In this document: piece by piece, positions 13,446-24,462 of the stretch
How the letters are laid out: every line of letters begins with the position of its first letter
Numbering within the stretch: position 1 is the first letter of the stretch
Assembly (NCBI RefSeq): GCF_958450345.1
Contig: NC_088780.1
Location: forward strand, 40,633,667-40,697,666
From: Calliphora vicina
Taxonomy: Eukaryota > Arthropoda > Insecta > Diptera > Calliphoridae
DNA: 64,000 nt
Direction: 5' to 3'
The notes under the pieces: model-generated
Seen by the model: only the letters and a program-made list of their open reading frames with translations
What the model was told of the DNA's origin: nothing
Database searches by the model: none
Made by a program: the position numbers and the translations under genes

Positions 13446-13734
13446 TAGTTGTACTTTCGGAAATTTTGTTTATGATCGGTTGATAATATAAAAGCCCTTT
13501 TATAGTACAATGTTAACAGCGGCCTACTTGTTTTATTGAACGAAATTAAATTTAGAATTGTTTGAACGTTGGGAATGAAAAAAATCATCTATTTCTCGAA
13601 TGAAAAAATAAAAATAATTTTTTGAAAATTTTTTTGTTGGATTTTTTTTTAACTTTTTTTTTTATTTGCAAAAGTTTGGCCACAATTACTGACTTTGAAG
13701 TCATTAGTGTAAAAATTTGATTTTACCACGCCCC

Positions 13735-13963
13735 TCCGCCCACAGACCGAAAATCAAAAATCTGAAGATTCACTGAAAATTTGATAAAAATCGGTCCAGC
13801 CATATCTCCAGAACCAATATGCCGATTTCGTGCAATCTCCACATAATCCATTTAGAGACCTTCCCCAACGTACCCTGAAATTTTGGTTGAAATCGGTCGA
13901 CCGGTTTTCGCAGTTAGTGGTGACATCAAAATGTACACTTCTTTTTATATAAATAAAAATAGA
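13735..13963 (-). mobile_element. Helitron 5'-end fragment
   Basis: Read on the minus strand, the right edge gives an A followed by TCTATTTTTATTTATATAAA, the usual Helitron 5' start (TC after A). It continues into a block with TGATGTCACCACTAACTGCG and CGGTCGACCGATTTCA. The same block recurs at 58318-58492. It may be the 5' end of the same insertion as the helicase remnant at 12983-13445, but the link is not proved. Confidence 0.65.
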
Positions 13964-14002
13964 TATAATAAATTTTGTTATTTGAATTTTTTAATAGCAC
14001 AT

Positions 14003-14793
14003 TAAGAGCCAGTTTTTGACTTCGTATTTAAATATGAATTATATTTAAGTTCTATTTAAATACGAAAATGAGTTTCTCAGTGCTTTTTTAAATGATACTT
14101 AAATGGCCAACTTTGGAAATTTAAATTCTATTTAAGTTTCATAAACTACCATATGTTTTTGACAGCTGACTTTTGTTGTTTGGTTTTTTTTTCACTCTAT
14201 AGTTATGAAGAAAAAACAAAAAAACGGCGTCTTGCCAAAAACAGCGTCTTGCAAAAACTACAATTCCGATGCGGGGCAATTGGAGCTTATTTCGTACATT
14301 TTCCTACCATTAATTTTTTGTTTAGCAAACTTTTATTTCTTATTGGGCAAAATGTATAAATTTTTGTTTTGGTTGAACAGCTGTTTTAAACAAAACTATC
14401 GATAAATTTTTCATGTTTAGTAGTGCTACCATACTTTTATCTTATTTAAATAAGACAAATTATGTAGCACTGAAAAACTCAAACTGTATTTACACACAGC
14501 CTCAAAAGTGAGTAAACACCCGCGAATTTTTTGATTTCATTAGGATCATTTAAATCATTATAGTCCGACTTAAATCTTTTTTTTTCACAACCGAATCTCT
14601 TATTCAACTCAATTTCCAACAAACCGAAACATTAAAATTTTAATCCATGAATAAATTTTAGGATTTTTATTATCTTAAAAAAATCAAATATTTTTTGCTG
14701 TATACTCACTTTTGAGGCTCACTGTAAATACAACTTAATTTTAAGTAAAAACTAATTAAATACGTATTTAAATAACAAGTCAAAAACTGGGCA
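14003..14793. mobile_element. Foldback/MITE with termini CCAGTTTTTGACTT
   Basis: The left end carries CCAGTTTTTGACTTCGTATT and the right end its inverted form (AATAACAAGTCAAAAACTGG). Inverted similarity continues inward to a AGCACTGA-AAAACTC block on each side (about 14080 and 14467). No convincing target duplication was found. A second, unrelated 232-bp element is nested at 14493-14724. Confidence 0.7.
14493..14724. mobile_element. 232-bp TA-flanked MITE (mariner-type)
   Basis: Termini CACACAGCCTCAAAAGTGAG on the left and, inverted, CAGTGAGCCTCAAAAGTGAG on the right. Both ends are bordered by TA (14491-14492 and 14725-14726). The CAGTG-like terminus and TA duplication fit a Tc1/mariner-mobilised MITE. 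It is non-coding and nested in the 14003-14793 element. Confidence 0.75.
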
Positions 14794-14984
14794 TAAGTAT
14801 GCTTTAATTTCCAATTTTATTCATTAATTTATCGCTTTTCATTCCAAAGTTAGAGCATAAATTGTGAACTATGTTCCTTTTTTTTTTTTTAAAAAAACAA
14901 TGGGTTAAAATTTTTGTATGCTTATAATAACTCATCAATAAAAAATATAATATTTTAAAACAATGGCTTCTATAAATTAATCGC

Positions 14985-15062
14985 CACTTTGGGAATCGAA
15001 CCCAGACCTCATATACCATATCAAGCTTAATGATAAAACGCGCTAACCAAACCACCCATTCA
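14985..15062 (-). tRNA. tRNA-like / tRNA-derived sequence, probably not functional
   Basis: On the minus strand a good box B (GGTTCGATTCC within TCTGGGTTCGATTCCCAAAG) is preceded at a tRNA-like distance by an A-box-like GGTTTGGTTAGCGCG. The T arm can pair TGGG with CCCA. I could not form a convincing acceptor stem or anticodon arm. The most likely reading is a tRNA pseudogene or the head of a tRNA-derived SINE. tRNAscan with covariance scoring would decide. Confidence 0.35.
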
Positions 15063-15065
15063 TAA

Positions 15066-16752
15066 AATGTTTCTAAAACATTGTGTGCTGGCTGAGCTAA
15101 TAACAATGAAATTAACAAATAATAAAAAGGCATCCAGTGTAAGCTTTGTTTTATATTTTCTTATTTATTTGATTTTCGTTAAGATTCGTTTTGCATAAAA
15201 GTACAGCAGAATTTGTTCGGACTCTAGTGGCTGTGTGTGGTGGCCTGTGACTTGGAAAGCCAAAAATACAAGGCCAATAAAAGGAAGATATATTTTTTGA
15301 AGCTAAATACAAAACTCATAAGACTAACAATTTCCATCGGCTAACACCAGCATTAACCACTAGTTTAACAAATCTGCTGGGAAAGAACTGAACTTTAGTA
15401 CAAAATTTAGTAGCAAACAAATATTCCTGTGTCCTTTTTTTTTCTTACTTTCACAACAACTAACGCTCCTTGTTTAGTTACTTGGTTGCTTCCGTGCTCC
15501 TCTACCTCGCTGTGATTGTGTTGGCTTGTTTGTTTGTGTGCACTTGACTTGTGCACTTTTAAGTTGTTATACTTATAAAATGCATTATTTTATTTATGTT
15601 TATATTTTATACGAAATATTTTTTCCCCAACTATACCTTACAGCTACTTTACTTTGCTTTTTGTACATTTTTTTTTCAAGGCTCTCTAACCTTTTACTGT
15701 GATGGCAGCAGGAATAAAAATCTGCCAAGCTATGGAGGAGCTAAATAAAATGGATAGAAAAAAAAATACATTTACAGAAAGCAAATACTCCAAACTACTT
15801 ATACTTGTAAATGCCAGAGTCTGTACAAAACAATCCTAAAAATGGATACACGCCACTTAAGTAAAGACTTTCAACTATGGCTGCTGCAAATGCTTTTGGT
15901 ACGACTACTAAAACTGCTACGAGTACAATTTTTACAACTCATACCAATTTTTGGAGCACGTAGCACTTACTTAACCACTACTACAAATACACATACATGT
16001 ATGTAAGTATGTATGTATTTATTTATAAGTGTGTTTGTCTGCCAGTATAACAGTTTACATTAGTTTTAATACTTACTAACACTTTATAGTTGATTGGTTT
16101 AAATGAATCCAAACGTAGTTTTCTTCATTCTATGTACCTATACTTTTGGCCAAAAATAAAGCAATACTCGTTTTCAGCTAAAGAGTTTATTTATTTATTT
16201 CTACTTTTTCTATTATTTTATTTTCTCTCTTATGGAGTGCTAAAAATTGCATACAAAAATCTTTGGCTTAAAACCTCAAGTGTCTACCTCATCTTATATT
16301 TAATTCCAAACTTTTCGGCTTCTTTCTTTTTATACTTTTTCCCCATTTTTGTCAGCTTCAGGCGAAAAAAACTAAAAAAAATATATATAAAGTACCTTTT
16401 AAAGTGCGGTCATATTTGTAGTGTAGCTGTTGCTTGGTGCATGTTCATTTGGTTAAATGTGCTTCTGATGCCATTAGCGTTGTAGGAATATACATAAAGT
16501 TAAGGTAAATCAGAAAGTTTTAGTATTATTGAGTGAGAATTTTCAGTTTGGTTAATTGCTGCTTCATCGACTTTGCATGTGTAACATTTTGCTTAGAGTG
16601 TATTATTTACACACTAGATTTTAAATGGAATTGATGGGACTTTAAATTAAATTGGTGTTCATTCGAGTGTTTTCATATTTGTTCTTACTTCTTTCAAGGA
16701 ACAAGTTAAAAAATTACATATTAATTTAATCGAATACCTCTATCTTTAATTA
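15066..16752. other. No recognisable feature
   Basis: Unrecognised sequence with somewhat more even composition at 15200-15560. A 131-codon open frame at 16090-16485 is rich in Phe, Leu, Tyr and Lys with no family motif, and is treated as chance. Confidence 0.5.
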
Positions 16753-19133
16753 CACAGTGCAACAGTGAAAAAAACACACGATCATTACTATATAGGTTCG
16801 ACTCTACTACCTATACTCAGTTTGTCCATTTTGGTGACCGATTTTTTTTATGGGCCCCCAAAGTTTCTGAAAGTCAGTGGGGCCTCTAAAAAAGGTGTCA
16901 TCAGTTTTTGGTTAACAGCCAATTCAGACTTTGTGATACCGCTTAACTTTATATGCCAATAATATAGCTAAGCGTCCTCAAAATAAATTTTGTTAAAATT
17001 TTTTTTCCAAAAAATAGCTTTTTCGTGCACTTTTGTTGAAAAAATATAGGAAGAACATTTTTTTTTTTACTTTTTTTAGAATAACTTCCAGGGTCTCCTA
17101 ATTTTTCACTAACAATATTTAGCAAAGTTGTAGCTACGGAAAAGTTGAACAACTCTTGAAAACATATCAATGCATTCTGAACGTATCTAGTCACTTTAAA
17201 TAGCACTTAAAGATCACTTTGTACCTTAACAATTTACGTTTTTACTATTTTTCGACGCTAAAACAAAGATTTTTTGTTAAAATAGTATGATAAAGTCCAC
17301 ACTTCTATGTTGTGGTGTATTATTTACTCGGCTGAGGTGTTCGGAATGGGGATCAGTGAGTGGACCCTCAATGTCACACATTTAAAAAAAAATCGCCAAA
17401 GCCATTTATGATCCGAATGAGCTGAAATTTAAAATATAGATAGTCCTTGAGAAGGTCTACAAAAATATGTTTTTATCTGTAGGTTATATGTTTTAGTTCA
17501 AGAGAAATTTAGGTTTAATTTTTTTTTTAAATTTTGCTCGATCTTTTTTTGTATTTTATATATGATGGGCCTACGAAAGGTCTTAATTTGTTTTTTATAT
17601 ATGACGTATATTTGCGATAAAATTCTAAAGAAAATAAAACAAACCTGATAACAATTATTTTCCTATAAAAAGTTACACGCATCCAAAGCTGAAGCATCTT
17701 TTTATATATTTCAACTTTGTATGCGTGTGTTTTTAAGTTTTTTCCCAAAAAAAGTCCCCATATTTTTTCTTTTATAAAAAACTAATTTTCTTCGGGACTA
17801 TGCACATTTTTTTATGATCTGGAAAGAGAACTTAATGCAAAAACGTATAAAGTAAAGCTTGACTAACTTAAGCGGACATTGTCTCCCCCAGACCTATCCA
17901 AACTTCGCCAATTTTGAAACGAATCTTTAGGTTTGATTAAAATATTTTAAAAACGCAAAGCACCGATCCTCAAAAATTATTCATATTTGTATAGCCCTAT
18001 ACGTTGTTTATATACATACAAAACGTTTTTACTATCATACCGTAAATAACGCCAAAGTGGGCTATTTTCTAAAAAAACTCAGTTTTTGGAACACATTTTC
18101 CCCGTTTTAGGAATTTCGATGATTGAAAACAAGAATGGCAACATTAGTGATGGCATTGACTTAAGAACATTTAGATCTATATTATTTCCAAATTTTATTG
18201 TGATTTATGTAACTGTTCAAATTTTACATTAATTCAAAGTTTTTATTTTTCTTTATGGAAAATCACCATTTTATAATATTGTTAGTTTTTAAGGTAAAAT
18301 ACGTCCGAAGGAACACAAAATTAATTCATTTCAAAATAAAATGTCAATGTCCAATTCATAAGGTTTCCACCGATATCAAAAACTTATATAAAAAGCTTAT
18401 ATTTCAGAAGCTCTACAAACCTTGCCAATTTTCAAAAATTTTAATGTTTTTTCATATCTTGCATCAAGCCGGTCTTGCGTGATCAGGATTGGATAAAGTG
18501 ATGCGCCCGGATCATACCGCTAATGATTTGGTCATTCTTCGTTATTCCAGCACAATAGATAAGTATACACTCGAATATACATTTTTAACAAAAAATTTTT
18601 GTTTTAGAGTCAAAAAATAGTAAAAAACTAAAATTTTTAAGCTACAAAGTGATTTTTGACAGCTATTTAGAATGCCTAGATGTGTTCGGATTGCATTGAT
18701 ATGTTCACAAGAGTTATTCAGATTTACCGTAGCTACAACTTTTTGTTATTGAAAAATTAGGAGTCCCTGGAAGTTATTCTAAAAAAAGTAAAAAAAACAA
18801 TTTTTCTTCCTATATTTTTTCAACAAAAGTGCACGAAAAAGCTATCTTTTGGAAAAAAATTTTAACAAAATATATTTGGCGGACTCTTAGCTATATTATT
18901 GCCATATAAAGTTAAGCCATATCACAAAGATTGAATTAGCTGTAAACCAAAAACTGATGACACCTTTTTTAGAGGCCCCACTGATTTTCAGAAATTTTGG
19001 AGGCCCATAAAAAAAAATCGGTCTCCAAAATGGACAAACTGAGTATAGGGTTTTACTACCCTTTGGTAGTAGAGTCGAACCTATATTGTCATGATCTTGT
19101 GTTTTTCCAAAAGTCTTCATTTGTTGCGTAGTG
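16753..19133. mobile_element. 2.4-kb foldback element with ~550-bp inverted arms
   Basis: The left arm (about 16753-17290) and right arm (about 18575-19133) are inverted copies. Both contain TATAGGTTCGACTCTACTAC, ACTCAGTTTGTCCATTTTGG, an ATGGGCCC/GGCCCATA block, ACTGATGACACCTTTTTTAG (right) and a C-A-G-T-G-like terminus. TTA borders both ends. The 1.3-kb centre has no coding capacity that I can recognise. Single arms of the same family occur near 35693 and 37050, and possibly near 2880. Confidence 0.75.
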
Positions 19134-19449
19134 TTATCATAGCCAGTACTAACCATAGCACTGTTTATCCAATCTTAAATCAAGCTGGACAAAATTATAA
19201 AAATTTGTGTCTTTAGAATTAATATAAATATATATTCTATAATAGCTTTCACAAAAGGTAAATAAGTTTGTCAATTAGTCGTTGGGTTTCCATAAGAAAG
19301 AGCAAGAAGTAGGAGGATTTCGAGAAAATTTTAGTTTTGTTAAAACTAAACAAATTTATTAAAATAATATTGAGAGTATGACTTAAAAATTCGGTACTTT
19401 TTCCCATTTTTAGCTTTTATTTTGAAGCATTTGTGACCTTTTCTCATCT

Positions 19450-19880
19450 TTTTGTCAACATATGGATTCCTAGCCAAAAGAACTGCTCAATGAGCAGTGT
19501 TCATCTCTTGAGGCCAGGAACGAATCAATCCAATATAGTATACATTGTTCCAAAGTGAAGCGTATCGCAGTGAGTGCGTTCTGCATCTATCGAAACAAAT
19601 AGTAGTCAGACGGGACACGCTCTGAACTATAAAGCGGACGAGGCAAAACTTCCCAACCACTTAATTCTAAACACTTTTTAATATGTATTGCAACATTTAT
19701 CGGCCAATGCACGTTTCAAACGAATCAGTTGCGTTCGATACCCGGTCCCTGTAAGGGTCTATAGTAATGAATCAATTTTTCATCACAAGTAATGTTTGGT
19801 TCAAAAATGATTTTTTTTTATAGCTTTCAAGAAGCATTTCATACATACAAAATCGTCTTTCAAGCTATCTCAGCTTCAAT
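19450..19880 (-). pseudogene. mariner transposase remnant
   Basis: Minus-strand translation gives LERRFCMYEMLLESYKKKSF near 19830-19880, then a block similar to the mariner DEKW segment (DEK with the following W lost). After an internal deletion comes LSGWEVLPRPLYS, then PSDYYLFR and IRFTLEQCILYWIDSFLASR with DE. The order matches mariner transposases (GWE.L.HPPYSPDLAPSDYHLF), but the catalytic core is deleted and stops are present. Non-functional. Confidence 0.75.
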
Positions 19881-20239
19881 TCGTCAAACAAAATTTAAAA
19901 ATTTATTATGTACCTAATTTCGAATTGGTTTTATTTCAAATAGAGTGAGATTTTAAAAATTATAAAAAACCAAATACCACTGATCTTGAAATGCAATTAC
20001 ACTTATAATTTGATTTACAAAGCATATAATTGAAATTCATTTTTCTCAATGTTGCAAGAAGTGCGTATGCTTACATTTGTATGTATGAAGGTAGGTGTAT
20101 AAAATTTCATACATACATCATCAACAGGTCAATATACAGAATATTATGATATCATTTTAGGAATACTACAATTCGAATAGGTACACAATAATACAAATAT
20201 GACGTACAAATAATTTTAAGTTTAAATAAATATATTCAG
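19881..20239. other. No recognisable feature
   Basis: A+T-rich sequence without a supported gene or repeat. Confidence 0.5.
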
Positions 20240-20446
20240 GGCTATTCCTGTTCTCACTTTCACCATTCACCGTATTTTTGGAAGTGTAATTACAACCATA
20301 TTATGTAATTTCCTCAGCATTTCTAATGTTGACATGTGATTTTTTAACCATAATTATTTAATTTCCAAACTTTATTTAATATAAATATTGTTGTAAATAT
20401 GCTTTCAAAAATAAGGTGAATGGTGAAAGTGAGAACAGGAATAGCC
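20240..20446. mobile_element. 207-bp MITE with ~45-bp TIRs
   Basis: The left end GGCTATTCCTGTTCTCACTT and the right end, its inverted copy, remain nearly identical for about 45 bp (through TTTCACCATTCACC and a TTTTTG block). The centre is A+T-rich and non-coding. I found no clear target duplication. Confidence 0.75.
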
Positions 20447-21480
20447 ATGATTATATATTTTTGGTTGGACAAAATGTATATTTTTAAATAATGCTGTGAT
20501 CGTATTGAAAATCTAGGTAACTCCATATTTTGAAAACTCGAGAAAAACACAATTAAAGTTTTAAACATATTTAATTATTTAATATGAATTTATGTTCTTA
20601 TGCAAGCGCATTAAACAAAACATAATTTTAAATAATGCTAAAGACTTCTGGTTCTATTGAACTCAACGGAAAATCGATGTCACATACCTTTTTTTCGAAA
20701 AACGGCGTTACCTAGTTTTTCCAAAAAAAAAAATTTTTTTTCAATTTATTTTTATATTTTTCAGAATTAAGGCAACTTTAGTAATCATTTGCTGTAAAAC
20801 AATAACTATTTGAGTCAGCGCGTTGATTTAACAATTTTTTACAATAAAATGGAGTTACACTGTTTTTCCAAAAACAAACTGAAATCAAGCCGGAAATAGC
20901 TACAGAGAAGTTTTATTCAGGAAATCCACAAAATTCTGAATATATCTCCGGTTGAAGAATATTTGACATTGAGAAGTTCTTCGAAACTTCTTTTTATAAT
21001 TTTGAAATGTTATTAATATTGAATATAGTATTGCGTTAAATATCGAATGTATTTAATTTCTAAGTTTAATATAAAAATAAAGAAGTTTAGTTAATAAATA
21101 AAACTCCCTTAAAGGGTTGATTGATTTTGATCCAAAAGTTTTGGTTCATTTCGTTTTCGAGATATGGGTATAGGTTCCTAAAAATTTTAAAAATTAATAA
21201 ATTAAAAACTATTACTCGGACAGATATGAATCAAGAACTTCAGAAAAGATATGTAGATATTCTTTGAATTCTCGGGATTTGCAATTTTTAGGATCAAAAT
21301 TTAAAGCATGTGACCCGAATTTGTTCTATTTCGCTATTTTCTGATTTTTAAGAAACTATTCAAAACCTTGAATTTTCAAAGAATGCATGGAGGTAGAAAC
21401 TTTTTACATAGAAATAACTTTTCAATGAGAAATTATATCGAAATTTCAATCTTACGGAGTTACCTAGTTTGTCCTTACGA
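20447..21480. other. No recognisable feature
   Basis: A+T-rich. Several stretches have the local repetitiveness of decayed transposon DNA, but none could be assigned. Confidence 0.5.
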
Positions 21481-22050
21481 CCACAGATACGTAAATTTCA
21501 TTTAAATTTTTCATTATTTCAATTGGAATTTTACCATTTCAAATGGAAATTTTTAATTTCACTATGATTTGTCTCAATTTAATATTGAAATTCTTAATTT
21601 CAGTTAGAATTTTGTCAATTTCAAATTAAAATTCTCAATTTGATTTGGATTTTTTCCAAATTCATATTGAAATTCTGCATAGCAGAATCAACCAGCTACA
21701 ATTATTAGAGAGAGTTGTCAATATTTACCCCTACATCGTCAAACTATGTATGTTAACTCTTTATATTTTAATTTGATTTGAATTTAATTTATTTTTTTTT
21801 CATAGACATTCCATTTTGATATTTTTAATTTTCTTTTGCTTGACATTTTAGGGAAATTATAATTGAGAATATACTTTCTAATAATTGTACCTGGTTGGTT
21901 CTGCCATGGAAATTCTGAATATTATTTGGGATTTTCTCAATTTAAATTTGAATTTCTCAATTTTATTTGAAATTTTCTCAATTTCATATTGAAATTGTAA
22001 ATTTCAGTTGGAATGTTCTCAATTTAAAATTGAAATTCTAAATTTCAGTA
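21480..22050. repeat. Degenerate AATTTCAA-type tandem array
   Basis: Short direct and inverted units of the form GAAATTCTCAATTT / AATTTCAATTGGAATTTT repeat every 30-35 bp on both sides of a MITE (21678-21909), and again briefly at 22870-22900 beyond the foldback at 22067-22859. The array seems to have been the insertion target of both elements. Confidence 0.65.
21678..21909. mobile_element. 232-bp MITE with 8-bp TSD
   Basis: It begins CATAGCAGAATCAACCAG and ends with the inverted CTGGTTGGTTCTGCCATGG form. The TIRs remain similar for about 33 bp, through TACAATTATTAGA. Flanks are AAATTCTG on both sides (21670-21677 and 21910-21917), an exact 8-bp duplication. The same octamer is close to the local tandem-repeat unit, which slightly weakens that argument. 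Confidence 0.75.
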
Positions 22051-22066
22051 GTATATATAGTAGTTT

Positions 22067-22859
22067 GGGTCGTTTTTTCACGAAAAATCGTATAGCAGAA
22101 ACGCAATCTACGGAAAATTCTATGAAATTCACCCCAAGAAACCATAGGTCTAAAATCAAATCCTATCTTGCGCATTTCGTATTTTATCCAATGATATCTC
22201 AGTATATGTATGTACATTAGAATTAATTTCAAAAACAATCCGTTAAATAACATAACTTTTTAACGGATTGTGATGGAAAGGAAATAATATTCCCTTTCAT
22301 CGTGTATATTTAAAAAATCTAAAATACTTTTTTTTATTTTGTTTATGAAATTTGCGACCCCTGTTGTGGGTTTTTGGAACTATTTTTAAGGATTCGAAAA
22401 ACGTCAATTGTATTAATTTTTGATTCAGAATCGACTGGTGAAATCAGATTTGCAATATATTCAACCGTTTTTGCTCTACAGAAAAATGTGCTCAAAATGC
22501 GCGTCTTTAGGTGTGTTGAACCAACACAAGTAGTGAAAATTTCCCAAAAAAAAAGACGCCATTTTTTTACGTTATTTTATTTACGCAAAAACCTTCAGAA
22601 AAATTATGATGAAAAAAGGACGCCATTATTTTTATTTGCGTAAAAAACTTCAGAAAAATTATGATACCCTGGTCACAAACGAACTTTAATGTACACGTAT
22701 TTTTTTAATAGTTTTTTTTATTGGATAAAATACGTAATGCGCAAGATAGGATTTGATTTTAGACCTATGGTTTCTTGGGGAAACTTTCTTAGAATTTTCC
22801 GTAGATTGCGTTTCTGATATACGATCTTTTACTTTCTGATCCTCCATATAAATCGACCC
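22067..22859. mobile_element. 793-bp foldback element, arms ~130 bp
   Basis: Inverted arms 22067-22195 and 22719-22859 share GCAGAAACGCAATCTACGG, CCCAAGAAACCATAGGTC and ATCCTATCTTGCGCAT almost without change. The ends read GGGTCG. Within the loop a ~64-bp block with GACGCCATT and CTTCAGAAAAATTATGAT is tandemly duplicated (about 22550-22665). An 89-codon frame at 22374-22643 carries no recognised motif. Confidence 0.75.
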
Positions 22860-23985
22860 GGCCTAATATATAGTGTTCTCAATTTCAATTGAAGTTTTAC
22901 CGTTACCATTTACTTAGTAATAATATATATATTCTGATAATTTAAAAAAAAATAATTAAATTACTACAAAACATCATCCACCCTTACTGCTTTAGGGTGT
23001 AAGGTTTAATAAAAAATTTTAAAAGTTATACTAAGTGCTTTAATGCAGCTTTCCATATTCTTCTTCCACTCTCACTTTAAATTGGCTCCTAATATATGTT
23101 TCATGTGAACTTTAATCTAAAAAATAACTATTTATTTCTTAAAATTTTATCTATCAACTATGCAGAAACTAAAAGTCAAAGTGTAATTGACCATTTCCCT
23201 TAAAGACCCATATGCATCCTTATATAAACCAATTTACAAGTTATAAAAAGAATTTCTTAAAATTATTAGAGATGGAAAAATTGGATTTCATTTCACAGTT
23301 GTTGTTTTTGGTTTATGATAATACCAATTTATTTTTTTTATTTTCTTCATCTTCTAAATCTAGTTCTACTTCATATTTTCTTGCTGCCTTCCACTTTGCG
23401 TCTAAGGATAAGTTGCCATATTATTCTTAAGCTCATGTGTTTTGTTCAATTTTGTTGTTATGCTATTGTTTTTGTTTAATAATTTTTTCTTTTAAATCGA
23501 ATGTTAGCGAAACAATAGAAGATGAACCATATGAATGGCAAAAGAACAATACACTCTCCTTTGAAAATGTACGATACATGTACAAATATTATAAGGGATA
23601 AATTGTTTTTGATACCCTTTGGCTAAATATAAAATATGTATACAAAAATACTAAAAATATATTAAGGTTTGTATATGTGGGATTGCATATTTTTGTATAT
23701 ACAAGGATAAAGTTAAACTTGGAAAATAAAAAATACAAGGACAACAAAAAAAAAATTATTCCTTGCTAGACTAAAAAAGAATAGATTCATTTTTAGGTAA
23801 ATTGAATGTACAGAATTTAAATGAAAATAAAATATATTTTGTTTAATTTACGTAAATCTTACATATAAATAGGCCACACATTTTTGTGGTACACTTTTAA
23901 GTATGTTATTGTCCACCAATATTGATGAAACATATATGGTTTAAAAGTTTATTTTTTCTAGATGTGCACAATACAAATTGTGGTT
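22860..23985. other. No recognisable feature
   Basis: A+T-rich, no supported gene. Confidence 0.5.
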
Positions 23986-23989
23986 TTAA

Positions 23990-24295
23990 AGCTGTCGAAT
24001 TGAGTGGCAACAAAATGAATCACCTGCTGGAGAACAGAGGCTGTCTGCAGCTTTTAAAAAGCCAAAAAGGAGCCCTTCATTTAGAAGAGGATCGCAGAAA
24101 AAGAAATTACATTGAAAGTTTGTCAAAAGGCAAAGATACAAATTGTTCGCTGTCGAAGAAAACGAGATATACCAAACCTCCGGAAGAGGCAGAGCACCCT
24201 TTAAGGAAAACTGACGGTACTTGGTCACGCAGCTCAGAGGATATTGCCGAAATATTTGCAGACAACTTCCTACACGCAGAGAAAAAATATAATTG
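23990..24295 (+). pseudogene. Jockey-type LINE fragment (between EN and RT)
   Basis: Plus-strand translation contains NYIESLSKGKDTNCSLSKKT, then RYTKPPEEAEHPLRKTDGTW and SRSSEDIAEIFADNF. This is the segment that precedes the reverse-transcriptase core in jockey-clade LINE ORF2 proteins (W..T...K.P....P.R..DG.WA.....KA..FA.H). It is open for about 100 codons but has neither EN nor RT attached. It is a truncated scrap, in the opposite orientation to the LINE at 24645-25555. Confidence 0.75.
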
Positions 24296-24304
24296 GGCAT
24301 GGTT

Positions 24305-24460
24305 ACTATAACCATTTATATAGTGTTACAAGATTTTTAACAATATTATAGTCACAGTAACCATTTACATGATTGTGGTAACCATAATATGGTTAATTTA
24401 CGATTCACATGATTGTATCAACCATATATATGGTTACAGTAAACAAATATATGTTTGTGG
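24305..24460. repeat. Short GTAACCAT-type repeats
   Basis: Blocks of the form GTAACCAT followed by TATG or TACATGATTGT recur about five times with variation. Function unknown. Confidence 0.55.
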
Positions 24461-24462
24461 CA

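Noticed and set aside
14985..15062. Functional tRNA gene
   Set aside because: Box B is good, but acceptor and anticodon stems could not be formed convincingly. It is kept only as a tRNA-derived candidate.
16090..16485. 131-codon hydrophobic frame as a membrane-protein gene
   Set aside because: Composition follows A+T-rich DNA (Phe, Leu, Tyr, Lys, Ile), with no motif and no splice or codon evidence.
22374..22643. 89-codon frame in the loop of a foldback element as a transposase
   Set aside because: No DDE or DNA-binding motif. Part of it is made by a local ~64-bp duplication.
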